Below are positions 6,048 to 13,165 of a DNA stretch of 14,565 nucleotides, piece after piece (position 1 is the first letter of the stretch; every line of letters begins with the position of its first letter). The DNA is from DATNBT01 sp964579765 (GTDB lineage Bacteria > Acidobacteriota > Vicinamibacteria > Vicinamibacterales > CAVVIG01), in NCBI GenBank assembly GCA_964579765.1, contig CAZOIK010000279.1, positions 1 through 14,565 on the forward strand. The letters run 5' to 3'. Under the pieces are notes generated by a model. That model worked only from the letters and a program-made list of their open reading frames with translations. It had not been told where the DNA came from and searched no databases. The position numbers were made by a program, and so were the translations under genes.

Positions 6048-8951
6048 ATGGCAAATTTCCGCAGCCAGCCGGCGCGATGGATCGTGTGGGGGCGTTCGCT
6101 TTTCGCCCTCGCGGTCGTCGGCTTGCTGCTCGTGCTCGGCGTCGCGAACATCGCGCTGCGGGCGCAGTCGCACCAGGTCGAGGACGGCGTGCTGTGGGCC
6201 GACCGCCCCGAAGGCGTCACCGTTGCCGCTGTCGCCGACGGCTCGTCGGCCTCGCGCGCCGGCATCGAGCGGGGCGACGTGCTGCTGGCGGTGAACGGCA
6301 CGCCGGTGGAACGCACGGCCGACGTGCTCGAGTACCAGCGCCGCGGCGTTCCCGGCACCACGCTCTCGTACACGCTGGTGCGTCTGGGGACGCGTCAGGC
6401 GCTGGCCGTGGAGCTCGCGCCGTCGCCGCACGGCAGCTCGATGTACTTCGTGCTCGCCGCCGTCGGCCTGTTTACACTGCTCGTCGGTGCGTCCGTGCGC
6501 CTGCGGCGGCCCGACGACCAGGCGACGCTGCACTTCTTCTGGCTGTGCGTCGCGTTCTTCGGCGCGTTCACGTTCTCGTTCACGGGCCCGCTCGATCGCC
6601 TCGACTGGATTTTCTATTGGGGCGACGCCGTGTCGATGGCGCTCGTGCCCGCGCTGCTGCTGCACTTCACGCTCGAGTTCCCGGAGCGGCCCGAGTCGGA
6701 CAGACCGAACCTCACGCTGATTGCGCCTCTCGTGTACGCCCCGGCCTTGGTGCTCGGAGCCGCGCGCGTGGTCGTGATTACCCGCGGCGCGTCGGACGGG
6801 CCCGCGTTCTCGCACGCGATCGATCTCATCGAACGCGGCGAACACGTGTATCTCTTTGCGGCGGCGATCGCGGCGATTGGCACCGTCGTGCTGGCGTTCC
6901 GCCAGATCACGTCGGAAACGGGGAAGCGGCAGCTGCGCTGGATCGCGTGGGGCACCGGCCTCGGCGTGGGGCCGTTCGCCGTGTTCTACGCGCTTCCCTG
7001 GGCGGCCGGCGTCGATCCGCCGCTGGCGCTGCAACTGACGGCCGTTCCGCTGGGCGTCGTGCCGCTCGCGTTCGCGTCGGCCATCGTGCGGTATCGGCTG
7101 CGCGATGTCGAAGTGATCATCAAGCGCGGCGTCGCGTATACGGCGTTTCTCGCGGCGAGCGTGGTGTTGTACTTCGCGCTGCTGCGCACGACGGGGTTCT
7201 TCTTCGCCGACGACTCCGACCAGCACAACTGGATCGTCGCGCTGCTCGCGACGCTTGTGGTCATCCTCGTCGCCCAGCCCGTCAAAGAGTCGGTGCAGAA
7301 CGCGCTCGACCGTGTGTTCTACCGGGATCGCTACGACTATCGCCGCGCGCTGCTCGGGTTCGCGCGCGACCTGAACAGCGACCTCGACGTCGTCCGCCTC
7401 GGGCAGCGTCTGGTCAGCCGCGTCGTCGAGACGCTCGGCGTGGATCGGATGTCGCTGATGCTCGCCGACGAGCGGTCGGGCGACTTCTCGTCGATCGGGC
7501 ACTTCGGTTTTCCGGACGACGTGCCGCCGCTCGAGCGCCAGTCGTCGCTGATCGCGCGGCTCGACGCCGGTCACACTGTCGCGCTGGACGATCCGCTGGC
7601 CGCCGCGCTGTTCGACGCCGAAGACGTGGAGTTCTGGCGCGACGCCGGGATCGACTACTTCGTGCCGTGCATGTTCGAGGGCGGTGCAATCGCGGTGCTC
7701 GCGCTCGGGCGCAAGGAAACCGACGAGCCGTTCAACAGCGAAGACCTGGCACTGCTGACGTCGGTGGCCGGCCAGATCGCCACCGCCGTCGAGAACGGCC
7801 GCCTGTACCGGCAGCTCCACCTGAAGGCGGAGGAAGTCGATCGGATGCGTGAGTTCAACGAGAACATCCTCGAGTCGCTCGACGATGGCCTGGCGGTGTT
7901 CGACGCTGACGAGCGCATCGTCCGCTGGAACCGCGCGCTCGAGGGGTTCTACGGCGTGCCGCGTGCGAGCGCGATCGGCCGCCGGATGGACGATCTGTTC
8001 GACCGGACGTTCGTGGACGCGGTGCGCGCCGCGCGCCGGGACAACCCGTTTGGCGCCACGCTCTACCGCATCCCGCTGACGCGCCGGTCGCGCGCCCAGC
8101 TGCCGGACGAGGGGGACGAGAAGCTGCTCGTGAACGCTACCGTCGTGCCGCTGCAGGACGCCGGCGGCGGACCAGACGCGGTGGTGGGCACCATCCTCCT
8201 CGTCGAGGACATCACGGACCGGGTTCAGCTGGAGGAGCAGCTCCAGATTTCCGAGAAGATGGCGTCCATCGGCCTGCTCGCCGCGGGCGTGGCCCACGAG
8301 GTGAACACGCCGCTCACCGGCATCTCGAGCTTCACGCAGATGCTGCTCGACGGCGCCGACCCGTCCGATCCCAAGACCGTGCTGCTCGAGAAGATCGAGA
8401 AACAGACGTTCCGCGCGGCGAAGATCGTCAACGGGCTGCTGAACCTGTCGCGTCCGGGATCAGCCGGCAACGAGCGCGTGCCGGTTGACCTCAACGCGGT
8501 CGTCGGCGACGTCTTCTCGCTGCTCGAGCATCAGTTCGAAGTGAGCCGCATCAAGATCCGGCGCGAGCTGAGCGCCGCGCCCGCGATCGTCGCCGGCATC
8601 GAGCACCAGCTGCAGCAGGTGTTCCTGAACTTGTTCCTGAACGCGCGCGACGCGATGCCGCGCGGCGGGTGGCTGTCGGTCTCGACGCGGTTCGACGAGG
8701 ACGGCATGGTCGTCGTCGAAGTGGCCGACACCGGGTCGGGCATTGCGCCGGAGTATCTCGCGCGCATCTACGATCCCTTCTTCACGACCAAGGCCATCGG
8801 CCGCGGCACGGGCCTCGGCCTCTCGATTGCCTACGGCATCGTTCGCGACCACCAGGGCTCCATTCAGTGCGACAGCGCGATCGGGCAGGGCACGACCTTC
8901 ACGCTGACGCTTCCCCTCGAACAGATACCCGCGCGGAGCGCGTTGAACTAA
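6048..8951 (+). CDS. Multi-TM sensor histidine kinase with periplasmic PDZ, GAF and PAS domains
   Basis: This membrane sensor kinase has 967 residues. Order: TM helix (about 13-35); periplasmic PDZ-like domain (about 55-125, ASRAGIERGDVLLAVNGTPV); roughly nine more hydrophobic segments between 130 and 412; GAF-like domain (about 445-585); short linker helix; PAS domain (about 605-725, DDGLAVFDADERIVRWNRA); HisKA (about 736-803) with the phospho-acceptor His750 in AGVAHEVNTPL; and HATPase_c (about 848-957). The catalytic domain has an N-box (NLFLNARDAM, 861-870), G1 (DTGSG, 893-897), F-box (FFTTK, 911-915) and G2 (GTGLGLS, 920-926), so it should be active. The PDZ-then-multi-TM layout recalls ComP-type kinases; the signal is unknown. 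No clear SD precedes the ATG at 6048. The sigma-54 response regulator starts 4 bp after the stop and is the obvious partner. Confidence 0.92.
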   Translation: MANFRSQPARWIVWGRSLFALAVVGLLLVLGVANIALRAQSHQVEDGVLWADRPEGVTVAAVADGSSASRAGIERGDVLLAVNGTPVERTADVLEYQRRGVPGTTLSYTLVRLGTRQALAVELAPSPHGSSMYFVLAAVGLFTLLVGASVRLRRPDDQATLHFFWLCVAFFGAFTFSFTGPLDRLDWIFYWGDAVSMALVPALLLHFTLEFPERPESDRPNLTLIAPLVYAPALVLGAARVVVITRGASDGPAFSHAIDLIERGEHVYLFAAAIAAIGTVVLAFRQITSETGKRQLRWIAWGTGLGVGPFAVFYALPWAAGVDPPLALQLTAVPLGVVPLAFASAIVRYRLRDVEVIIKRGVAYTAFLAASVVLYFALLRTTGFFFADDSDQHNWIVALLATLVVILVAQPVKESVQNALDRVFYRDRYDYRRALLGFARDLNSDLDVVRLGQRLVSRVVETLGVDRMSLMLADERSGDFSSIGHFGFPDDVPPLERQSSLIARLDAGHTVALDDPLAAALFDAEDVEFWRDAGIDYFVPCMFEGGAIAVLALGRKETDEPFNSEDLALLTSVAGQIATAVENGRLYRQLHLKAEEVDRMREFNENILESLDDGLAVFDADERIVRWNRALEGFYGVPRASAIGRRMDDLFDRTFVDAVRAARRDNPFGATLYRIPLTRRSRAQLPDEGDEKLLVNATVVPLQDAGGGPDAVVGTILLVEDITDRVQLEEQLQISEKMASIGLLAAGVAHEVNTPLTGISSFTQMLLDGADPSDPKTVLLEKIEKQTFRAAKIVNGLLNLSRPGSAGNERVPVDLNAVVGDVFSLLEHQFEVSRIKIRRELSAAPAIVAGIEHQLQQVFLNLFLNARDAMPRGGWLSVSTRFDEDGMVVVEVADTGSGIAPEYLARIYDPFFTTKAIGRGTGLGLSIAYGIVRDHQGSIQCDSAIGQGTTFTLTLPLEQIPARSALN

Positions 8952-8955
8952 AGAC

Positions 8956-10452
8956 ATGGGCGGTTCTCAGAAAGGCACCATTCTCGTCATCGACGACGAA
9001 GAGATCATGCGGGAGATTCTCGAGACGCTGCTGTCCCGGGAAGGCTACGACGTCCGCCTGGCCTCGTCGGGCACCGAAGGGCTCGAGCTTGCGCGGTCGC
9101 TGCCGTTCGACGCGGCGATCGTGGACATCATGATGCCGGGCATCGACGGCATCGCGACGCTCGACGAGCTCAGGCGCATCGACGAGGATCTCGCCGTCGT
9201 CATCATCACGGCGTACGCGTCCGTCGAGAGCGCGATCTCGGCGATGAAGAGCGGCGCGTTCGACTACATCACCAAGCCGTTCAAGAACGACGAGGTGCTC
9301 GTCGTCGTCCGCAACGCGATGGAGCGCCGGCGGCTGGTCAACGAGAACCGCTCGCTGCGCCAGAACATCCAGGAGCGCTACCACAAGTTCGCGAACATCA
9401 TCGGCCGGAGCCCGAGGATGCGTCAGGTGTTCGACCTGATTATCCAGGCGGCGCCGAGCCGGTCCACGATTCTGATTCAAGGCGAAAGCGGTACGGGCAA
9501 GGAGCTCGTCGCGCGGGCCATTCACGCGAACTCGTCGCGCGCCGATCGCTCGTTCGTCACCGTCAACTCGGGCAACCTGCCGCCGGATTTGCTCGAATCG
9601 ACGCTGTTCGGCCACGTGAAGGGCGCCTTCACCGGAGCCGTGTATCCCAAGAAGGGCCTGTTCGACCTGGCCGACAAGGGCAGCATCTTCTTCGACGAGA
9701 TCGGGAACGTCCCGCTCGAAACGCAGGCCAAGCTGCTGCGCGTCATCCAGGAGCGCGACTTCATGCGCCTCGGCGGCATGGAGACGATCAAGGTGGACGT
9801 CCGGATCATCGCGGCCACCAACGTGGACCTGAGGCGGATGATGGAGGAGGGCAGGTTCCGCGAGGACTTGTTCTATCGCCTCCACGTCATCTCGATTCAG
9901 CTGCCGCCGCTCCGCGATCGGAAGGACGACATCCCGCTGCTCACGCAGCACTTCCTGAATAAGTACGGCGAGGAGAACCGCAAGCCGGGTCTCGAGCTGA
10001 CCTCAGAGGCGCTGGATCTGATCGGCAGCTACGACTGGCCGGGCAACGTCCGCGAGCTCGAAAACGTGATCGAGCGCGCAGTCGTGCTGACGTCGAGCCC
10101 GCGGATCGACGCGGATCTCATTCCCGAGCACGTCCGGAAGTCCACGGCGCATCCGCTGTCCACGCAGTTCGTGATGCCGCCGGAAGGCATCTCGTTCAAG
10201 GACGTCATCACCGACTTCGAGAAGCGGCTGATCGAATCGACGCTCGAAGCGGCGGGCGGCGTCCAGAAGCGGGCCGCCGAACTCCTGCACATCAAGCCGA
10301 CGACGCTCAACGAGATGATCAAGCGCTACGACATTCGCCCGCGGCGCAAGCGCAACGGCGCCGCGCCTGGAACGAACGAGCCGCTGAGCGCCGACCCGGC
10401 GGCGTCGGCCGTCGGCGACCCCATGCCATCTGCGGCCTTCGAGGAGAAGTAA
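8956..10452 (+). CDS. NtrC-family sigma-54-dependent response regulator
   Basis: This 498-residue cytoplasmic transcription activator is probably phosphorylated by the kinase encoded 4 bp upstream. The receiver domain (about 8-120) has the acidic pocket (VIDDEE), phospho-acceptor Asp57 (VDIMMPG) and Lys107 (TKPF). The AAA+ domain (about 148-380) has Walker A GESGTGKE (176-183), the sigma-54-contacting loop GAFTGA (223-228), Walker B FFDEIG (245-250), FREDLFYRL (301-309, arginine finger region) and WPGNVREL (361-368). A Fis-type helix-turn-helix follows (about 422-457, GVQKRAAELLHIKPTTLNEMI). All catalytic motifs are intact, so it should open sigma-54 promoters. A Pro/Ala-rich tail of about 40 residues after the HTH is not conserved in the family. 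No convincing sigma-54 promoter was found in the intergenic gaps here, so its targets are probably elsewhere. The start ATG lacks a strong SD, consistent with coupling to the kinase. Confidence 0.95.
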   Translation: MGGSQKGTILVIDDEEIMREILETLLSREGYDVRLASSGTEGLELARSLPFDAAIVDIMMPGIDGIATLDELRRIDEDLAVVIITAYASVESAISAMKSGAFDYITKPFKNDEVLVVVRNAMERRRLVNENRSLRQNIQERYHKFANIIGRSPRMRQVFDLIIQAAPSRSTILIQGESGTGKELVARAIHANSSRADRSFVTVNSGNLPPDLLESTLFGHVKGAFTGAVYPKKGLFDLADKGSIFFDEIGNVPLETQAKLLRVIQERDFMRLGGMETIKVDVRIIAATNVDLRRMMEEGRFREDLFYRLHVISIQLPPLRDRKDDIPLLTQHFLNKYGEENRKPGLELTSEALDLIGSYDWPGNVRELENVIERAVVLTSSPRIDADLIPEHVRKSTAHPLSTQFVMPPEGISFKDVITDFEKRLIESTLEAAGGVQKRAAELLHIKPTTLNEMIKRYDIRPRRKRNGAAPGTNEPLSADPAASAVGDPMPSAAFEEK

Positions 10453-10499
10453 CACGATCTGTCGGCCGCCGTGCTAAATCGTGCAGTTGTCGGCACGCC

Positions 10500-10528
10500 T
10501 TGTTGTGTCCTATCGAGTCTGCTAGAGT
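10500..10528 (+). promoter_or_regulatory. Weak candidate promoter for the zinc-ribbon gene
   Basis: TTGTTG (10500-10505) and TAGAGT (10523-10528) are 17 bases apart, in the 98-bp gap after the response regulator. The -10 matches consensus at 4 of 6 bases and the -35 only at TTG. The predicted start would lie near 10535, with the SD at 10540-10544. Confidence 0.3.
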
Positions 10529-10531
10529 CTG
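10515..10531 (+). repeat. Direct repeat GAGTCTG, 10 bp apart, over the candidate -10
   Basis: GAGTCTG occurs at 10515-10521 and again at 10525-10531, a spacing of one helical turn, overlapping the candidate -10 element. This is compatible with a pair of regulator half-sites but may be a chance duplication. Confidence 0.25.
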
Positions 10532-10550
10532 TCGTAAGCGAGGGCTCGAG

Positions 10551-10823
10551 ATGGCGAACTGCTACCGCTGCGGCCACGAACTCCTGTCAATCGGAGCGCT
10601 GTTCTCCGGCATCCGGACGTCGTTCCGCCCGCAGGACTCGAAGTTTCTGACGCTCGAAACCGGCGACGTCATGACCAAGGCGATGATGTGCCGCCACTGC
10701 GGCGCCGTCGAAATCATCGGCGACGTCAACAAGCTGAAGCGGCTGACGAGCGAGCCCGAGCCGGCCACGCAGAAGTTCGCCGCCGTCGAGGACGACATCG
10801 ACATCGATCTCAACGTGGCGTGA
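10551..10823 (+). CDS. Small zinc-ribbon protein of unknown function
   Basis: The 90-residue protein opens with MANCYRCGHEL and contains two CxxC pairs, Cys4/Cys7 and Cys47/Cys50 (MCRHCG), that could together bind one zinc ion as a ribbon. Between them are about 40 residues with LETGDVMTKAMMCRHCG, suggesting a beta-hairpin leading into the second knuckle. The C-terminal third is acidic and probably disordered (SEPEPATQKF to DDIDIDLNVA). There is no signal peptide or TM helix, so it is probably cytoplasmic. The ATG at 10551 is chosen because GAGGG (10540-10544) sits six bases before it. An earlier TTG at 10500 would add 17 non-conserved-looking residues and place this SD inside the gene. It follows the two-component operon on the same strand but has its own SD and possibly its own promoter. 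It could be a protein-interaction or nucleic-acid-binding module; no specific role is supported. Confidence 0.8.
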   Translation: MANCYRCGHELLSIGALFSGIRTSFRPQDSKFLTLETGDVMTKAMMCRHCGAVEIIGDVNKLKRLTSEPEPATQKFAAVEDDIDIDLNVA

Positions 10824-10826
10824 CCG

Positions 10827-12104
10827 TCAGCGCGCGTTTCTGACTTTCGCGAACACGCGCTCGTACTTGGCGAGGACCACGTCCCAGCGGTAGTTGCGTC
10901 TGACGTAGTCGCGGCCGTTGCGGCCCATGGCGGCGCGCAGTCCGGCGTCGGCCATCAGCAGCTTCAGACATTCCACGAACTCGTCGCGCGTGGCGTAGTA
11001 CAGGCCGCCGTTGCTGCGGATGCAGTGTTCGACGAGCACTTCGCTTCGGGCGTTGACGAGAATCGGCGTGCCGACACTCAGCGCCTCGAGCGCCAGCAGG
11101 GACAGGCTCTCGAACGGCGACGGACAGACGACGACCGTCGCGGCCTCGAGCGCGTCCATCCGCTCGCGATCGGACAGCAGCCCGGCGAAGCGCACGTGCG
11201 GATCCTCGGGCAGCGACATCATCTTGGCGCCCATCAGGGCGAGCGTCGCCTCGCCGCCGTCGCTGACGTACGCGTTGAAGTACTCGATCAGTTCCTCGCA
11301 GCCCTTGCCCGGATCGATGCGGCCGCCGTAGAGCAGCAGCGGTCCCTCGAGGCGATGGCGGCGGCGGAAGACCGCGCCGCGCGCCGTCAGGTGCGCGGGA
11401 AACGCGGCCGCTCCGGCGCTGTCTCCGGCGTCTTCCTGCTGCTCGTCGCCCTCCTCGTCTGGTGGCGCGGGCATCCGCGGATACGGGTTGTGCTGCGGCA
11501 GGTCCACGCCGACACCCGCGACTTCCTCGAGGAGCGGGCGATCCGGAAACGCCGACTTCACAAACCGCTGCTCGCTGTCGGTGTTGTAGATGATGGCCGC
11601 CGGACTGCTGAAGACCTGTTTGAAGAGCCCCAGGTGAATCGGCGGCTCGTCGTGCGCCGTGGGCACGAGCACGCTCCGGCTCGCGCATGCCTCGAGGCCG
11701 AGCACCGTCGGCGCGTAGAGATAGGTGAAGAAGACGAGGACGTCGTACTGCTGGTGCTGCCGCTTGATGTACTCGACGAGCGCCGGGCTCCACGGGCCCT
11801 GCTGTTTCAGCCACTCCATCTCGTCCTGACGGGAGTGCTCGTGCGTGTAGATCCACTCGGAGTACGTGTTGAAGGCGGCCAGGTCGCGCGTCAGCGCGTT
11901 CGCGAAGCGGCGCACCGTGACGCCGCGGATCCTGTCCGATCCTTCCGGATACTCGTTCTTCCAGGTGACGTAGTCGCGCGCGCACGTCGTCAGCACCTCG
12001 ACGTCGTGCTGCGCCGTCAGGCGCTCAGCGACCAGGCGGCAGAGGTGCTCGGCGCCGCCGAGGACCTCCGTGCCGTACCGCTGGATGACGAAGGCGATCT
12101 TCAC
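10827..12104 (-). CDS. Glycosyltransferase, GT4-like (GT-B fold), intact donor site
   Basis: This 425-residue protein is a probable retaining sugar transferase using an NDP-sugar. Its N-terminal acceptor domain starts MKIAFVIQRYG and includes GGAEH (16-20), VEVLTTCA (35-42) and a VPTAHDEPP segment (147-155). The C-terminal donor domain has YGGRIDPGKG (259-268) with Arg262 and Lys267, the expected diphosphate-binding pair, and the E-x7-E motif PFESLSLLALEAL with Glu332 and Glu340. An unusual acidic, Gln/Asp/Ala-rich insert (about 212-235) joins the two domains; the upstream paralogue lacks it. The start is GTG at 12104-12102, overlapping the upstream stop as GTGA, so translation is coupled. 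It is the last gene of a three-gene glycosyltransferase operon. Its stop lies only 3 bp from that of the convergent zinc-ribbon gene. The acceptor and sugar cannot be read from the sequence. Confidence 0.92.
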   Translation of the reverse strand: MKIAFVIQRYGTEVLGGAEHLCRLVAERLTAQHDVEVLTTCARDYVTWKNEYPEGSDRIRGVTVRRFANALTRDLAAFNTYSEWIYTHEHSRQDEMEWLKQQGPWSPALVEYIKRQHQQYDVLVFFTYLYAPTVLGLEACASRSVLVPTAHDEPPIHLGLFKQVFSSPAAIIYNTDSEQRFVKSAFPDRPLLEEVAGVGVDLPQHNPYPRMPAPPDEEGDEQQEDAGDSAGAAAFPAHLTARGAVFRRRHRLEGPLLLYGGRIDPGKGCEELIEYFNAYVSDGGEATLALMGAKMMSLPEDPHVRFAGLLSDRERMDALEAATVVVCPSPFESLSLLALEALSVGTPILVNARSEVLVEHCIRSNGGLYYATRDEFVECLKLLMADAGLRAAMGRNGRDYVRRNYRWDVVLAKYERVFAKVRNAR

Positions 12105-13165
12105 GACAGGGAGCCGAGCAGCGTCGTCACGTCGCGCGCGATGCGCTCGTCGCTGAAATCGCCGAGGCGCCGCCGCTGGCCGGCGACGATCGCCTCGCGG
12201 ACCGTGTCGTCCGTGGCGAGCTCGTGGAGCAGGTGCGCGGCGAGATCCAGATCCTTCGGCGCGAACAGCACGCCGGCGCCGCCGAGCGTTTCAGGGACGG
12301 CCGCCGCGGCGTAGGCGAGCACCGGCACGTCGGCGGCCATGGCTTCGACCAGCGGGACACAGAAGCCCTCGTGCTCGCTGAGCGAGATGTATGCGTCCGC
12401 CTGCTGATAGTAGATGGCGAGCTCCTCGTCGGAGACGGCGCCCGTGAAGACCACGCGGTCGCGGCGGAGGCCGTAGCGCGCGATCAGCGCCCGAATCACC
12501 GAATAATACCGCGGCACCACGTCGAACCTGCCGACGAAGACGAACCGGCAGCCCGGATCGACATGGCGCATATAGAGCGCCGCAAGCCGGATGTGGTCCT
12601 CAATCTTCTTGTTCGGCACGATCCGCCCGACGAACAGGAAGTTCGCGAGGCCGTCGTCGAGCACCTCCTCGAGCGCGGGCCGTTCGACCGTGGCCGTGAC
12701 ACGGGCGGTGTCCACGGCGATCGGAAGCACCCCCGTGCGGCCGAAGCCGAGCTGGTCGAGCTCGCGGCGGTTGTACTCCGAGTCGCCGAGCGCGAAGTCG
12801 GCGTGCGAGGCCAGCGAGGCGAGCTCTTCGCGGCCGCGGGACGCCAGCATGAACAGCGTGGCGTCATAGGGCGCGAAGAACTCCGCGGGGGTGATGTTGT
12901 GGTACTGCACGACGCGACGCCCGCGCAGGCCTCCGAACGCGGCGGTCATCGGCGACTGGATGCCGTAGTGGAAGATCGTCACGTCGCCGAGCGTCGCGCC
13001 TGGGTGATCGAACGGCAGCACGTCGTCGGCGAGGACGGGGTCGATCTCGATCGCGTACACCTCCGACGTGTGGCCGAGGCGCCGGAGCACGTCGCGTACG
13101 CGGCGGCTGCTGTCGCCGATGGCGTCGCCGTGGTGCGCCGTCGGAAGCCAGTGGTTGACGATCAC
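12101..13165 (-). CDS. Glycosyltransferase, GT4-like (GT-B fold)
   Basis: This second glycosyltransferase of the operon has 354 residues from the chosen start. It is of a different subfamily from its two neighbours: MIVNHWLPTAHHGDAIGDSS at the N-terminus, FHYGIQSPM (65-73), QYHNITP (87-93) and GDSEYNRREL (127-136). The donor domain has FVGRIVPNKK (178-187) with Arg181 and Lys186, and the E-x7-E motif SEHEGFCVPLVEAM with Glu266 and Glu274, so it appears catalytically competent. The start is GTG at 13165-13163. It overlaps the upstream stop as GTGA, and GAGG lies six bases before it (13175-13172). A longer reading from 13234 would add 23 Arg/Pro/Gly-rich residues and overlap the upstream gene by 73 bp, so it is rejected. 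The N-terminus has no signal or membrane helix, so it probably acts at the cytoplasmic face. The donor sugar and acceptor are unknown. Confidence 0.9.
   Translation of the reverse strand: MIVNHWLPTAHHGDAIGDSSRRVRDVLRRLGHTSEVYAIEIDPVLADDVLPFDHPGATLGDVTIFHYGIQSPMTAAFGGLRGRRVVQYHNITPAEFFAPYDATLFMLASRGREELASLASHADFALGDSEYNRRELDQLGFGRTGVLPIAVDTARVTATVERPALEEVLDDGLANFLFVGRIVPNKKIEDHIRLAALYMRHVDPGCRFVFVGRFDVVPRYYSVIRALIARYGLRRDRVVFTGAVSDEELAIYYQQADAYISLSEHEGFCVPLVEAMAADVPVLAYAAAAVPETLGGAGVLFAPKDLDLAAHLLHELATDDTVREAIVAGQRRRLGDFSDERIARDVTTLLGSLS

Noticed and set aside
6024..8297. A 757-codon minus-strand open frame antisense to the histidine kinase
   Set aside because: The plus strand carries a complete kinase with all motifs. 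The antisense product is a composition artefact.
10453..10483. CACGAT / ATCGTG inverted repeat after the response regulator as a terminator
   Set aside because: The loop is 19 bases and there is no T-run after the stem.
10500..10550. Upstream TTG start extending the zinc-ribbon protein by 17 residues
   Set aside because: The SD at 10540-10544 fits the ATG at 10551, and the extra residues look like untranslated sequence.
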